Source: Adiantum capillus-veneris (lineage: Eukaryota; Streptophyta; Polypodiopsida; Polypodiales; Pteridaceae). Taken from it: a stretch of 64,000 bases of DNA. Each line of letters opens with the position of its first letter. Positions within the stretch are counted from its first letter, which is position 1. Location of the stretch: contig CM043963.1 of the NCBI GenBank assembly GCA_014529385.2, positions 74,009,912 through 74,073,911 of the forward strand, in the 5' to 3' direction. The position numbers and the translations under genes are program-made. Shown here piece by piece: positions 1-10,319 of the stretch. The notes below the pieces were generated by a model that saw only the letters and a list, made by a program, of their open reading frames with translations, ran no database searches and was not told the DNA's origin.

Positions 1-35
1 TGAGGACTGGGAGAGCATATGATCGTGATGGCTTA

Positions 36-949
36 GTGGCTGAGCATTTCACGCATGCCAGAGATTTACTAGCAGAGCTTCTAGCAGTTATGTTTAACTG
101 TACCATGTGTGAGGGCTTGCCTAATACTTGGAGCCTATCTACTATTGTACCTATCTTCAAGTCGGGAGACCCTATAGAGCCTCGGAACTATCGCACTATC
201 ATGATTGGACACACATTGGCATGGTTGTACACATATATTCTTGAACAGCAGCTGAGTACATGGGCAGAGAGGGAGGGGATACGCGCAGCCGGGCAGGCAG
301 GTTTCAGGAGGGGTTTTTCTACTCTTGACCATATCTTGACACTCAGAGCTGTCATTGAGGAGGGCAGGTCGTGTGGGAGATGGATCTATTGCAGCTTTCT
401 GGATTTCTGCAAAGCATTTGACACAGTGCCCAGAGCTAGATTGATGCGCAGATTACAGCAGATGGGAGTACCCACAGAGCTCATTTGGGGGGTCATGGCA
501 TTATACAGGTAGTAGTGGGGCATGTACGCACCCCAGAGGGTCTATCCACACCGGTTTACTCCACTACTGGGGTGAAGCAGGGCTGCCCGCTCTCTCCTAC
601 TCTATTTGGTATGTATGTGGATGAGGTTTCTGACTACATTGCGAGAGATGGTGATAGAGGTGCACAGCTGGCAGGGACATGGATTCCACTATTGTTATAT
701 GCTGATGATATTGTGTTGATCTCCGACCTTCGGAGGGGATGCAACGTCACTTGGATGCTTTGCATAGGTTTGCCCAGGAAAGTGGTTTGTCCGTCAACCT
801 TGGTAAAACCAAGGTCATGGTACTTAATACCAACCCACAGTGGATCAGAAGGTCAGCGCCCGCATTCACATACGGCCAGGAGAAGGTGGAGTACAAAGAT
901 GCGTACACTTACCTTGGAGTGGTTTTTAGTGGGCCAGCATTTTAATTGA
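36..949 (+). pseudogene. LINE-alpha1 reverse transcriptase domain, frameshifted
   Basis: RT palm and fingers of ORF2. The first frame covers the template-grip part (VPIFKSGDP, NYRTI, QAGFRRGFSTLDHI) and the first catalytic Asp block (LDFCKAFD). The frame changes near 500. The second frame holds [12 protein letters not shown] and the intact YADD box. A second shift near 730 moves the following block ([26 protein letters not shown]) to 739-945. The residues needed for catalysis survive but no continuous protein can be made. Confidence 0.9.
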
Positions 950-1437
950 GGAGGGCACCAGAGACTAGATTGACCAGAGCCCATGCAGCATTGGGTAGAT
1001 TGGAAAGGATGTGTTCACAGGTTCAGTTCAGGAGCCTTGGACGAAGCTCTGGCTCTATGACACTTTGGAGGCTTCTGCATTGCTTTATGGAGCTGAGATT
1101 TGGGGACCTTCACTGGATCATCACGGGAGGACAGGCCGCAATGATGGATGGGGGGACATGGAGAAGCCTCTGGTCTCTATGATCTCGCTGCTCATTAGAG
1201 CCAAGGCTTCAATACCACATGCTATTGTACGAGCAGAGCTGGCTGCCCCCCCCACTAGTGGTTGAGGTGCTCACCAGATCTGTCTCCTTCATACACCGCA
1301 TGTGGAAACTTCCCAGAGACAGATATGCACGCCTTGCAATTGAGTCCTCTCAACAGTTAGCCATGCAAGGAGATACACCATGCTGGTATGGGGAGATGAC
1401 ATCATGGTTTTAGGCGCATGGGTTCAGCATAGACAGA

Positions 1438-2215
1438 TTGCCTCCCTTCCCGTACTCATTGGATGCGCCCTCTCTAACTCTTACACAGTCCGAGATCACC
1501 AGGCTCATTCGTCAGGACTTGACTCAGCTAGACACCAAGAGGACATGGATACAGCCAGCACAGGAGCTGGGCACGAAGATGGATTTCTACAGAGAGCATC
1601 TCCTCCAGCTTACGGAGGATGGTTTTGTGACGAGGCCTAGATACATGGACACCCACTTGTCTCATGGGATACGATGTGCTATTGGCCAGATACGCACATC
1701 TTCACACCAACTGCGGATCGAGATTGGGAGATACAGCGGAGTATCAGCAGAGGCTAGGACATGCCCCTTGTGTGACATCGAGCCTGAGACAGAGTTGCAC
1801 TACACATGCCACTGCCCTATCTACTACGAGATACGAGGCCGCTTCCATTGCTTGTTCAAAGAGGGCTTTGGACCATTCTCTAGAGTCATGCGGTACGAGG
1901 ATCAAAGATGCTTGGGTTTGTTTTTGCTCGAGCTGCGCAAACACACTGCACAAAGAGAGCTTGATGAGAGGAGAGGCTAGCCAGTCTAAGAGACAGATCA
2001 CAGACTTCTTTAGAGCTGCCACTGGACACCCGGAGGAGTTACTACCACAGCAGAGCTCATCGCTTTACACCAGAGGCATACTGATCGACCGAGCGACTGA
2101 GCTGGGGAAATCCAGACGCCCACGACTGCGAGGACTACACAGCATCGACGAAGGCTGCATCAGAGGATTCGGATCACTTTGGCTCGACATGCACGACGCC
2201 CGATCAGACTACTGA
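1438..2215 (+). pseudogene. LINE-alpha1 ORF2 C-terminal domain with Cys/His finger
   Basis: The frame 1438-1980 encodes the C-terminal region found in every alpha copy here: [62 protein letters not shown]. The C-x2-C...H-x3-C spacing resembles the zinc-binding C-termini of LINE ORF2 proteins. A frame change near 1965 moves the end (RQITDFF...) into another frame, stopping near 2215. Confidence 0.85.
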
Positions 2216-2795
2216 CGATGGAGGAGATTGATGAGATCCGCCAGCGACCCATGCTGGATCTCCTGTGATCTAGCTATCCTAGCTAGTTGTTTAGCTGCTT
2301 AGTTCACACCTAGCAGTTTAGGATTCCATAGTATTTTATTGGCACTACCATTAAGGCAGGGTCTAAGGGGAGGAAATTTGTCCCCATGGCCATAGGGGCT
2401 TTGGCCAATGAAAAATTGGCGTGTCAGGGTGTTTTTTTTGTGTGGCTTGCATGCAAGGAATTAACTAATTCCGGGGTCAACGAGGTAGAATTTGGGCGTG
2501 TGAAGTACAATCGACCAACAATGGTGGTCTTCTCGTGTTCTACAGCTCTTCTCCTCCATCATACCCGTCTTGTCACCAAGCTCGTCAGTCTTGCGCAGGA
2601 TTTTTTTTATTTATTGTGCCACTATGGGCAGTGCCCTCGTCTACTTTAGACGACCTTGTTTTGTCATTTTGTCATTCTGTCATTTTGTCATCTTGTTACT
2701 CTGACTTTGTATCAGATCCACCACATTGTAACTTTCTGGTCTCATAGGTCACTTTGGCCTTTGAAGACGTTAATATAACATTTCATTTCATTTCA

Positions 2796-2816
2796 TCTCT
2801 CTCTCTCCCTCTCTCT
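2796..2816 (+). repeat. (CT)n tract at 3' end of LINE-alpha1
   Basis: Short imperfect CT run directly after the CATTT tail of LINE-alpha1, with one CC interruption. Confidence 0.9.
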
Positions 2817-3207
2817 GAACGGGCGAGCAGGACTAGCGGGCGAGCAAGTCTATGGCGGGCTGAAGCTCTGTGGCGGGCAAGTCTGGTGCGAGGCTGAAGC
2901 TCTGTGGCGGGCAAGTCTGGCGCGAGGTTGAAGGTCTGTGGCGGGCTGAGCGCGAGGCTGTGACAGGTTTCATGCGTTAGGGACAAGCAGCACAGTGACT
3001 CTCTCTCTCTACACACTCAGTTCGAGCAGTGTGCAACATTCTGTGGGCAACGTGCAACATTCCATAGGGCAGCGCTGCCTGTGCATTAGGGTTTTGGGCA
3101 GCAGGGGGCAGCACGCAAGGAGTAACAGCAACAAAGTGACACGCGAAGGCTTTTCAAGGTAAGCTGCAGCAACGCGTAAGGTGCTCCAGCCAACCATTGT
3201 GTAAGGT

Positions 3208-3208
<1 letters not shown>
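2817..3208 (+). repeat. GC-rich stretch with 34 bp direct repeats, probable LINE 5' leader material
   Basis: No coding signal. About three copies of a 34 bp unit (GCTGAAGCTCTGTGGCGGGC plus 14 more bases) lie at 2859-2956. The motif ACACACTCAGTTCGAGCAG at 3011-3029 recurs almost unchanged at about 3593-3611, inside the next element's leader. I infer that this stretch is 5' UTR material of an alpha LINE, perhaps of a second copy split by the CT tract. It could also be unrelated spacer. Confidence 0.5.

Positions 3209-3291
<83 letters not shown>
3209..3291 (+). repeat. (CT)41 microsatellite at 5' side of LINE-alpha2
   Basis: Perfect CT dinucleotide run of about 83 bp followed by CGGCGACT(CT)n CGGCGACT. 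It lies immediately before the presumed start of LINE-alpha2, which also ends in (CT)n at 8700. Confidence 0.97.
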
Positions 3292-3293
<2 letters not shown>

Positions 3294-3937
3294 CGACTCT
3301 CTCTCTCTCGGCGACTCTCTTGCTTGGTGACGAGCTGAACAGCGAGCACACAGTCCAAGGTGTAGGTCGTCCTACTTTTATATTTTTTATATTTGGAGCC
3401 GCTCGTGCAACCACTTGCAAAATGGTCGCCTGTGGGTGAAGAACAGCTCGTGCAGGGTTTGGCCACAGCTCGCTAGGGTTTCGCCACAATAAACAACGTC
3501 TCTCTCTCTCTCGCAGAGGATGCGCTAAGCAGATGACTTGCAAGATAGAACACATGTGACAAAGAAACAACAGTAGGTCTCTCTATCTCTCTACACACTC
3601 AATTCGAGCAGCGAATACAGCGAACAAAAGTTAGAGCACATGACGTAAATTCGTAGCACTACTAAAAACAGTGCGATAATTAAACCATAGGCCGCATAAG
3701 CAAATTATTTAAATTACATGCTCATAGGAAATAGAAGCACGGCGCAGCAAGATTACGCGTGAAGACTGCAAGTCCGGAAGCAAGACAGTAGCAAGTCTCC
3801 TGATACAAGAGGATCGAAATGGTAAGTGAGCCCCATACATCTCTTGAGCGACAAAACATGGAAGCAATCTCCCCTGCACAGGACACGGAAGCCGTCAATG
3901 TCTCACCTGTTTACAAGTCGCGAGCAAGGCAACCTTC

Positions 3938-4856
3938 ATGCTCACGAACAAGCAGATGGCACAGATGCAGAGGGAAATGAAGGAGTGGAAAACAGAGATG
4001 GAAGGATGGTGGAAGGAGAAGGCCAACCTCCTTCAGATGGTCTTCAATGAAAGCGCACAATGGAAGAAGGAGAAAGAGAGCCTTAATGCAGAATACAGAC
4101 ACTCAAAGAAGAAGTCTCAGCCCTCAAACAGGAGAACCCAAACGCTGAGATACGGACACTCAAAAAAGAAGTCTCAGTCCTTAAACAAGAGCTTGCTGAT
4201 AGAGTAAGCAATGGACTAGAGGAAGGCGAATTTCAGCCCTTGGTAATAGATGAAATCCAGGAAATCAAGGAACAGGTAAGGATGATCACAGAGGAAGAGA
4301 AACTGAGTGTGGCAAAGGCATCTTCATGGGCGGAGATGATAACAAGGACACAGAAAAGGTGGACGAGGCCGAAAAATGGATTGAGATAGCCAAGAAAGGG
4401 AAAGGTCAAGAAACTCCCTGTACACCGACGCTTATCAACATGACCCTCGAAGAGGAACAAAGAAGGCGGATGCGAGCACTGCATGTGAGAGTGACCGGTC
4501 TCAAGGACATAAACAATGTGGAGAAAGAGGTCACAAGCCTTACATCCATGATGGGGATGGAGAAGCCTCTGCACACAAAGGCATGGAGGGTAGGTAAGAA
4601 AAGTGATGGCATGGGAGAGTCTTCAAAAGGGAGAGCTCTCATACTACGATTCCCCTCGTTGGAAGAGAAGAAGGAATTCTTGAGGAAGAGGCCTACTCTC
4701 AAAAAGGCAGGTATTTTCCTTGGTGATGACCTGACTCTCTCACAGCTCGCACATATGAGAGAGGTAATGCCAGAGATTACAGCGGCAAGGGAGAAGGGAA
4801 AGATGGCCTTCTATAGAGATGGATGGGTGGTGATTTTAGAGCGGCGCACTGCATGA
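3938..4856 (+). pseudogene. LINE-alpha2 ORF1: coiled coil plus L1-ORF1p-like nucleic-acid-binding part
   Basis: First part (3938-4207) is strongly charged with heptads (MQREMKEWKTEMEGWWKEK). After a frame change, duplicated heptads follow (TLKEEVSALKQE, then TLKKEVSVLKQE), a coiled coil likely to multimerise. The second part (4326-4856) reads [66 protein letters not shown] and AAREKGKMAFYRDGW. That layout (coiled coil, RRM-like strand pair, C-terminal domain) recalls animal-type L1 ORF1 proteins. There is no CCHC knuckle, unlike the LINE-gamma and -delta ORF1s nearby. Domain assignment is by pattern only. Confidence 0.72.
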
Positions 4857-4886
4857 CGGTGCGAGACATATGGGACCACGCTGAAG

Positions 4887-5939
4887 ATGGCTACCTGGAA
4901 TTGTAATGGTTCTATGAGGTTGGACGTGGGTGCATTTGAGGACAGTTTCAAAGACAAGGATATTGTATTCTTCTCAGAGACTCATCAGGCCCCTGGACAG
5001 GTGATGCCACATGTGGTGGGATACAGATGGGAGACAACTCACAGGACAAATGCGAGATATGAGCATGGGAGTAGAGGTTAAGGAGGAGTAGCAGTGCTAT
5101 TCAAAGAGGAACTACAACCATTACTGCATATTGTACGAAGAGATGATCATGCTAGATATATGTGGGTAAGACTGAGAGCTGACACAGGTCGATTCCTATA
5201 TATTTCCATATGTTACTTTCCTCCGAGTACATTAGTGTATGCTGCATCCAAAGGACAGTCGCCTTTCTCTATACTAGATGATGACATATGGGAGTTTTCT
5301 AGGAATGGTGATATCATTCTCCTAGGGGACTACAATGCCCGAACGGGCAACTCGTAGACAATCTTCTACGACACTTCAGATGAGATGCTTAGAGAGCTGG
5401 ATGTGGGTGAGTTGGGACTTGACAGATGCTCAGATGACAGAGAGCAGACAGAGTATGGGAGATACCTCGTGGAAATGACGACTACACATGGATTAGCCAT
5501 ACTTAATGGCTTACAACGATTTCCTCGAGCAGCCGGTTTCACATGCTTTCAACACAGACATGGGACCAATACAGTGGATTATGTTATGACACAACCGAGC
5601 TTTATCCCCTGCATTCAGGATTTCACAGTGGGAGCCAGGCCAATGGGCATAGCAGTAGATCATGCTCTCTTGACGCTGTCCGTTAAATTTCAGTATAGTA
5701 CAACCCAAACATCAGGAGGTAGGTCACACACCCGCTATACATTTACTCCAGAGACTGATTTCGTGTATACAGAAGAGATCTGGGACCGTCTATTGGAAGG
5801 CACAGCTGGCACAAATGGTACATGCCTCTCAGTGGAGGAGTGCACCACTCTACTGACTGAGACACTGCATGGGGCTGCATCAGTGGCATACCCACACACT
5901 CAACCGGGCAAGAGACGACATTCTGGGAGCATGCCCTAG
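4887..5939 (+). pseudogene. LINE-alpha2 ORF2 endonuclease (APE-type), broken by stops
   Basis: ORF2 begins at 4887 with MATWNCNGS, the usual endonuclease strand with its Asn. FSETHQAP carries the catalytic Glu, LLGDYNARTG (near 5329) the Asp/Asn pair, and VDHALLTL the His motif (the usual SDH is VDH). A stop at 5079 and another at about 5355 divide the domain. The enzyme would nick target DNA so that the 3' hydroxyl primes reverse transcription. Confidence 0.88.
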
Positions 5940-6047
5940 AATAGTTGGTATGATGAGGGGTGCAATGAGATAAGAGCCCAGCTTCACAGGGATCTTCTTT
6001 TAGGAGTCATCACTTACAGACAGTCTCGGATTGCTTTCCGACGCCTT

Positions 6048-7144
6048 GTGCGACGGAAGAAGCGAGCTTACCTAGCTCAGATGGAGCGAGACTTATATCA
6101 GATGTTCTTGAGTAGGGACTCAAGAGAGGCATGGCGACTCTTCCATGAGCACTCCCCTCCCCCAGTGATTACTTCACCCGATGTGTGGGGCCAATATGCG
6201 ACATCATTATATATGGTTCCTGGACAGGAACCCCTTCCAGACCCTACCAAGCCTTGCCCAGCTACGAGCACTTTCTTTACATCTGAGATGGTACAAAGGG
6301 CCACAAGATGAGGACCAGGAAGGCATATGATCATGACGGTCTAGTAGCGGAGCACTTTATACATGCCAGGGATATGCTGATGGAGGTTCTTGCAGTGTTG
6401 TTCAATCGTGCCATGTAAGGGATTACCTGAGACTTGGAGGGTGTCTAATATTGTGCCCATCTTCAAGACAGGTGACCCTACAAAGCTTGGGAACTACAGC
6501 ACTATTATGGTTGGACACACATTGGCACGTTGTATGCATCTATTCTGGAGCAACACTTGAGTAATTGGGCAGAGGGCAAGGGTGTACGAGCAAAGGGTCA
6601 GGCCGGCTTCAGGAGGGGTTTCTCCACTCTTGATCATATTCTGACACTCAGGGCCATCTATTGTAGCTTTGCGGATTTTCGCAAAGCATTTGACATGGTA
6701 CCAAGAGCTCGATTGATGCGCAGACTACAAGAGATGGGGGTGCCCATAGAGGTGATTTGGGGGATTATGGCTTTGTACAGATCAGTGATGGGACATGTAC
6801 ACACTCCGGAAGGGGTATCTGATTTAGTTCACTCTCTACTTTGGAATGAAACAAGGCTGCCCATTGTCTCCTACTCTATTTGGTATGTATGTTGATGAGG
6901 TGTCTGATTACATTGAGAGAGAGGGTGACAAGGGTGCCCAGCTGGCAGGGACGTGGATCCCATTGTTGCTATATGCTGATGATATTGTGCTGATATCTGA
7001 CTCACCAGAAGGTATGCAATGACGTTTGGATGCACTACGCAGTTTTGCAGAGGATAGTGGATTGTGTGTAAACTTAGGTAAAACCAAGATTATGGTGTTT
7101 AACACCACACCGCAATGGGTCAGGAGAGCAGTACCTACTTTCAA
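6048..7144 (+). pseudogene. LINE-alpha2 linker and reverse transcriptase, frameshifted
   Basis: The linker 6048-6311 ([29 protein letters not shown]) precedes RT. RT block GFRRGFSTLDHILTL and the catalytic-Asp block [13 protein letters not shown] lie in 6530-6895; the [11 protein letters not shown] box is near 6970 in another frame. Compared with LINE-alpha1, about a dozen codons are missing between the LTLRA and YCSF blocks (near 6655), a small internal deletion. Confidence 0.88.
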
Positions 7145-8452
7145 ATATGGTCAGGAGATTGTGGAGTATAAAGATGCATACACTTACCTGGGGGTAGTCT
7201 TTACTGGGCCAAGATTTTCTTTGAGAAGAGCAGCGGAGACTAGACTAACTAGAGCTGGTGCGGCTCTGGGAGGAATGGAGAGGATGTGTTCGCAGGCTCA
7301 GTTCCAGGAACCTAGGACAAAGTTATGGCTCTTTGATACTTTGGTTGCCTCTACTATGTTATATGGGGTGCACGTTTGGGGACCTTCTGTAGGCAAGGAT
7401 GGTTGGAGGTGTATGGAGAAGCCCCTGGTATCTATGATCTCTCGGCTGATTAGAGCCAAGGCTTCCGTACTGCATGATATCATTCGAGCGGAATTGGCTG
7501 CCCCCCCTATTGAGATTGAGGCGCTTACCAGATTAGTCTCCTTTGTACACAGTCTATGGGATACTACCAGAGACAGATATGCCAAGGTGGCTCTAGAGTC
7601 CTCCAGACAATTAGCTCTTAATGGGGATACATCATGCTGGTATGCACAAATGGCATCATGGTTTCAGACACATGGTTTCACCATGGACAGGTTGCCTCCT
7701 TTTCAATACTCTCTACAGGCACCCTTGAGGTCTCTGACGCGGGTAGAGATTAATAGACTCATTCGTTAGGATCTGATCCAGCTGGACACGAGGAGGACAT
7801 GGATAGAGCCGATACAGGAGTTGGGCACAAAGATGGCTTTCTATAGAGAGCATCTTCTCCACCTCACAGGGGATGGGTTTGTGATTCGACCTAGCTATAT
7901 GGACACGCATCTTTGCCATTGGCCAGATACGCACGTCCTCACATCAGCTCGAGATTGAGACTGGCAGATTCAGAGGGACACCAGCAGATAGCAAGATATG
8001 CCGCTTATGCCATCTAGAGCCAGAGACAAGAGGTACATTACTTATGTCATTGCACAGTGTACTGTGAGATACGAGGCCGTTCTCATTGTCTATTCAGAGA
8101 AGGTTTTGGGTCTCTAGCTAGGGTCATGAGTTATGAGGATCAGAGATGTCTTGGGCTATATCTACTTGAGTTACACAGGCATAGAGAAACTTTACTGAGG
8201 AGAGCTGAAGAGAGACAACCCCAGAGACAGATCACAGATTTCTTTACACTAGATATTGTACACCCAAAAGAACAGACAGAGGAGCAGCCAACAGTGGAGA
8301 GGTTTGCCCGCACTACTAACATTCTCATAGACCGAGCATTGGAGCTAGGGAGATCTACACGACCCCGATGGAGAAGAGGAGCTACACAGTTTCGAAGGAG
8401 GCTACAGCAAAGGATTCGAGCGATACTTTTTCGTCCTCCAGAGTGCAGGTGA
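7026..8452 (+). pseudogene. LINE-alpha2 ORF2 thumb, connection and Cys/His C-terminus
   Basis: Frame 7026-7769 is open for 247 codons: [55 protein letters not shown], ending IEINRLIR. After a stop at 7767, further frames carry IGQIRTSS, a degenerate Cys cluster near 8000 and [29 protein letters not shown] (8057-8452). The protein is the same as in LINE-alpha1 and -alpha3. Confidence 0.87.
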
Positions 8453-8599
8453 AGATGGACCTCTATGAAGATGGATCTCTACTTCCCTCCCATATTGTCT
8501 ACACATTGTACTGCTTAGTTCACACATTTCACACCTATCAGCTTAGTTTTGGATTCCGTAGTATTTATATTTGGTTATCCTAGTTTAATTTATTTTGTT

Positions 8600-8693
8600 A
8601 ATCTGACTTTGTATCAGATACACCGCATTGTAACTTTCTGGTCTCATAGGTCACTTTGGCCTTTTGAAGACGTTAATATAACATTTCATTTCA

Positions 8694-8699
<6 letters not shown>
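8600..8699 (+). repeat. LINE-alpha 3' terminal tail (family signature)
   Basis: The tail reads CTGACTTTGTATCAGATACA, then a TGTAACTTTCTGGTCTCATA block, GGTCACTTTGGCC, GAAGACGTTAATATAACA and three to four CATTT units. Close copies are at 2701-2795 (+) and, inverted, at 30328-30400, 53905-53968, 54043-54140, 55409-55480, 62127-62200 and 62938-63030. It ends in a pentamer repeat rather than poly(A). Confidence 0.95.

Positions 8700-8751
<52 letters not shown>
8700..8751 (+). repeat. (CT)26 tract between LINE-alpha2 and LINE-beta
   Basis: Perfect CT run. LINE-alpha2 ends at its left edge and the truncated LINE-beta starts at its right edge. Confidence 0.97.
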
Positions 8752-8752
<1 letters not shown>

Positions 8753-10150
8753 ACGCAAGATAATGAAGATGCACCAAACATAGGCTCATTACTTTGCTAC
8801 TCCTCATTTATGCTGATGATGTGGTTCTTTTCACACATAGCATCTCTTTTGCAAAAACTTTTGGATGTGGTACATGCTTTCTGCGAAGCTACAGGACTCT
8901 CAGTGAATGTCACAAAAACAAAATGTATGGTGACTTGTACACACAAATCAAAGGATCAGCCCACCCTTATGTATGATGGGCATGAGATTCAAGCAGCAGA
9001 CAGCTTTAAATACCTGGGGATCATTATACCTTCGAATCATAGATGGGGGCAATGTGCAAAAACAAGAATTGAGGCAGGACAAGCAAGGTATTACGAGTTT
9101 GAAAACATGTGCAAACAAAGCGTCACTAGAAGGTGAAATAAAGTCCATGGCTTTCAATGCGTGTGTGGTCCAAACGCTATTGTATGGGGTAGAGGTATGG
9201 GGACCAAGTATTCCGGCCAGCACATGGAATGACATTGAGAAAATTCAGAAAAAGTTCTTATGTAGACATATGGGGATAAAAACCACAACACCATACTCAG
9301 TGATGCTATTGGAGACTAGAAAAAGACCATTGGAATGCTTTCTTTGCAAAGAATGCATAGATATCTCTTGAAGGTGAAGTTGATGCCTAATAACCGTTTG
9401 CCTCACAGAGCATGGGAGGTAGGATGTAAGCCGCAAAAGAACCACAAAAGCAAGTTTCTCACCTCTAGCCTTGCTGAGGAGATCAGGAAATGGTTCTCTA
9501 ACTGAAATGTGGGAGCATATGTGGACATGCATGTAGAGGAAGGTACCGAGCATGAGCACGAGCTGAATTTTGAACTACAATTACTTGAGGCTCTTCATAG
9601 CAAATGGAAGAATGCAATGCAGAGGTCAAAGTTTGAATACTATTGCAAGCACATAAACACACGATACTGGGAAAATACAAAACCGGGGAAACCCAAATAC
9701 ATATCAGGACACCCATGTCCTACCGTGCGAGACGGGCCATCACCTTGATGCGGACAAGATCACACATGCGCAAAAGTGAAACGGGAGGATGGCTGAATAT
9801 TGATGCAAACATGAGGAGATGCACTCAATGCAACTTGAATTCATTGGAAAATGAGGCACATGTAACCCTTGAATGTCCAGCATATGGGCACATTCGGGTC
9901 GACTTTCCTCAACTTATTCAAGGATGTACTACATTTGAGGAGCTTCTCTCAAGAACACATCCCTCTCCAGTAGCACTAGGCATCTATCTTGCCAAAGTGC
10001 TAGAACATCACACCACACTCACAAACAAGATCACCACACAATCATGACACGCCCCCTCCTTCACATGGGAAGGGGGGAGTCTCATATGTGAGATTTTGGG
10101 TCCCATGGGTCATTCTGGCCCCCCGAGGACGTAAATACATCATCATCATC

Positions 10151-10154
<4 letters not shown>
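8752..10154 (+). mobile_element. LINE-beta, 5'-truncated fragment of a different LINE family
   Basis: It begins inside reverse transcriptase: LIYADDVVLF is at 8794-8976, and GLSVNVTKTKCMV, SFKYLGIIIPSN in another frame at 8549-9136. TLLYGVEVWGPSIP follows (8973-9371). The C-terminus at 9643-10047 has a Cys/His finger (CTQCNLNSLENEAHVTLEC). The tail (10084-10154) has the same plan as LINE-alpha (GGGTCATTCTGGCC, then GAGGACGTAAATA) but ends in ATC repeats before (CT)n. Frameshifts throughout. Confidence 0.87.
9643..10047 (+). pseudogene. LINE-beta ORF2 C-terminus with zinc-finger-like motif
   Basis: A 134-codon frame ending at a TGA at 10045-10047. It contains YRARRAITLMRTRSH, then CTQCNLNSLENEAHVTLECP (C-x2-C-x8-H-x4-C), a pattern common at the end of LINE ORF2 proteins. 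It is the last coding part before the 3' tail. Confidence 0.8.
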
Positions 10155-10201
<47 letters not shown>

Positions 10202-10220
10202 AGAAAGAAAGAAAGAAAGG
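10155..10220 (+). repeat. (CT)22 followed by (AAAG)n, 3' of LINE-beta
   Basis: CT run 10155-10198 directly after ATC repeats of the LINE-beta tail, then AAAG repeats to about 10218. The protease exon H donor lies 28 bp further on, so this LINE sits at the very edge of the exon. Confidence 0.95.
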
Positions 10221-10247
10221 GAGCGTTAAAGATATGTATCAACTTAC

Positions 10248-10319
10248 AATCATAATTAACCCATCCTATTCGTTGGTTTTCCAAATCATAGACAACAAGC
10301 TGGTCCTTCAAAATTATAT
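10248..10319 (-). CDS. Aspartic protease exon H: closing strand of the catalytic domain
   Basis: Acceptor TATGCAG and donor ATT|GTAAGT, the plant consensus. Joined to exon G it reads [18 protein letters not shown] and then QRIGWVNYD, the near-invariant end of plant A1 domains. The last base (T) starts the usual Cys codon, completed by an exon not seen in the window. Everything from 1 to 10198 is LINE and microsatellite, so the next intron exceeds 10.2 kb. Confidence 0.92.

Larger units (their letters stand above)
1..2795 (+). mobile_element. LINE-alpha1, 5' end outside window, decayed
   Basis: Non-LTR retrotransposon carrying the reverse transcriptase half of ORF2. RT blocks are in two overlapping frames: 36-512 (GFRRGFSTLDHI, SFLDFCKAFDTV) and 485-949 ([19 protein letters not shown] and the catalytic YADDIVLIS at about 698). 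Thumb sequence follows at 739-945. The C-terminal Cys/His finger ([18 protein letters not shown]) is at 1438-1980, and the last ORF2 residues shift frame to end near 2215. A 0.6 kb 3' UTR ends in the tail shared by all alpha copies (2686-2795: TTGGCC...GACGTTAATATAAC then CATTT repeats), running directly into (CT)n. At least four frame breaks, so not active. Confidence 0.92.
3292..8699 (+). mobile_element. LINE-alpha2, nearly full length, decayed
   Basis: Order: leader (3292-3937), ORF1 (3938-4856), ORF2 endonuclease (4887-5939), linker (6048-6311), reverse transcriptase (about 6400-7144), thumb and C-terminal part (7026-7769), Cys/His tail (about 7930-8452), 3' UTR and CATTT tail (8453-8699). 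Both ends abut (CT)n tracts (3209-3291 and 8700-8751), as expected if the element landed inside a CT microsatellite. Many stops and frameshifts show it is dead. It is the best guide to the family's structure in this window. The 5' boundary is inferred from the CT tract and is uncertain. Confidence 0.85.

Noticed and set aside
3086-3570. Open frames of Leu/Ser or Arg/Glu repeats over the CT tract (also at 8549, 10042, 35550, 55200, 61993)
   Set aside because: They are translations of CT/GA microsatellites, not proteins.
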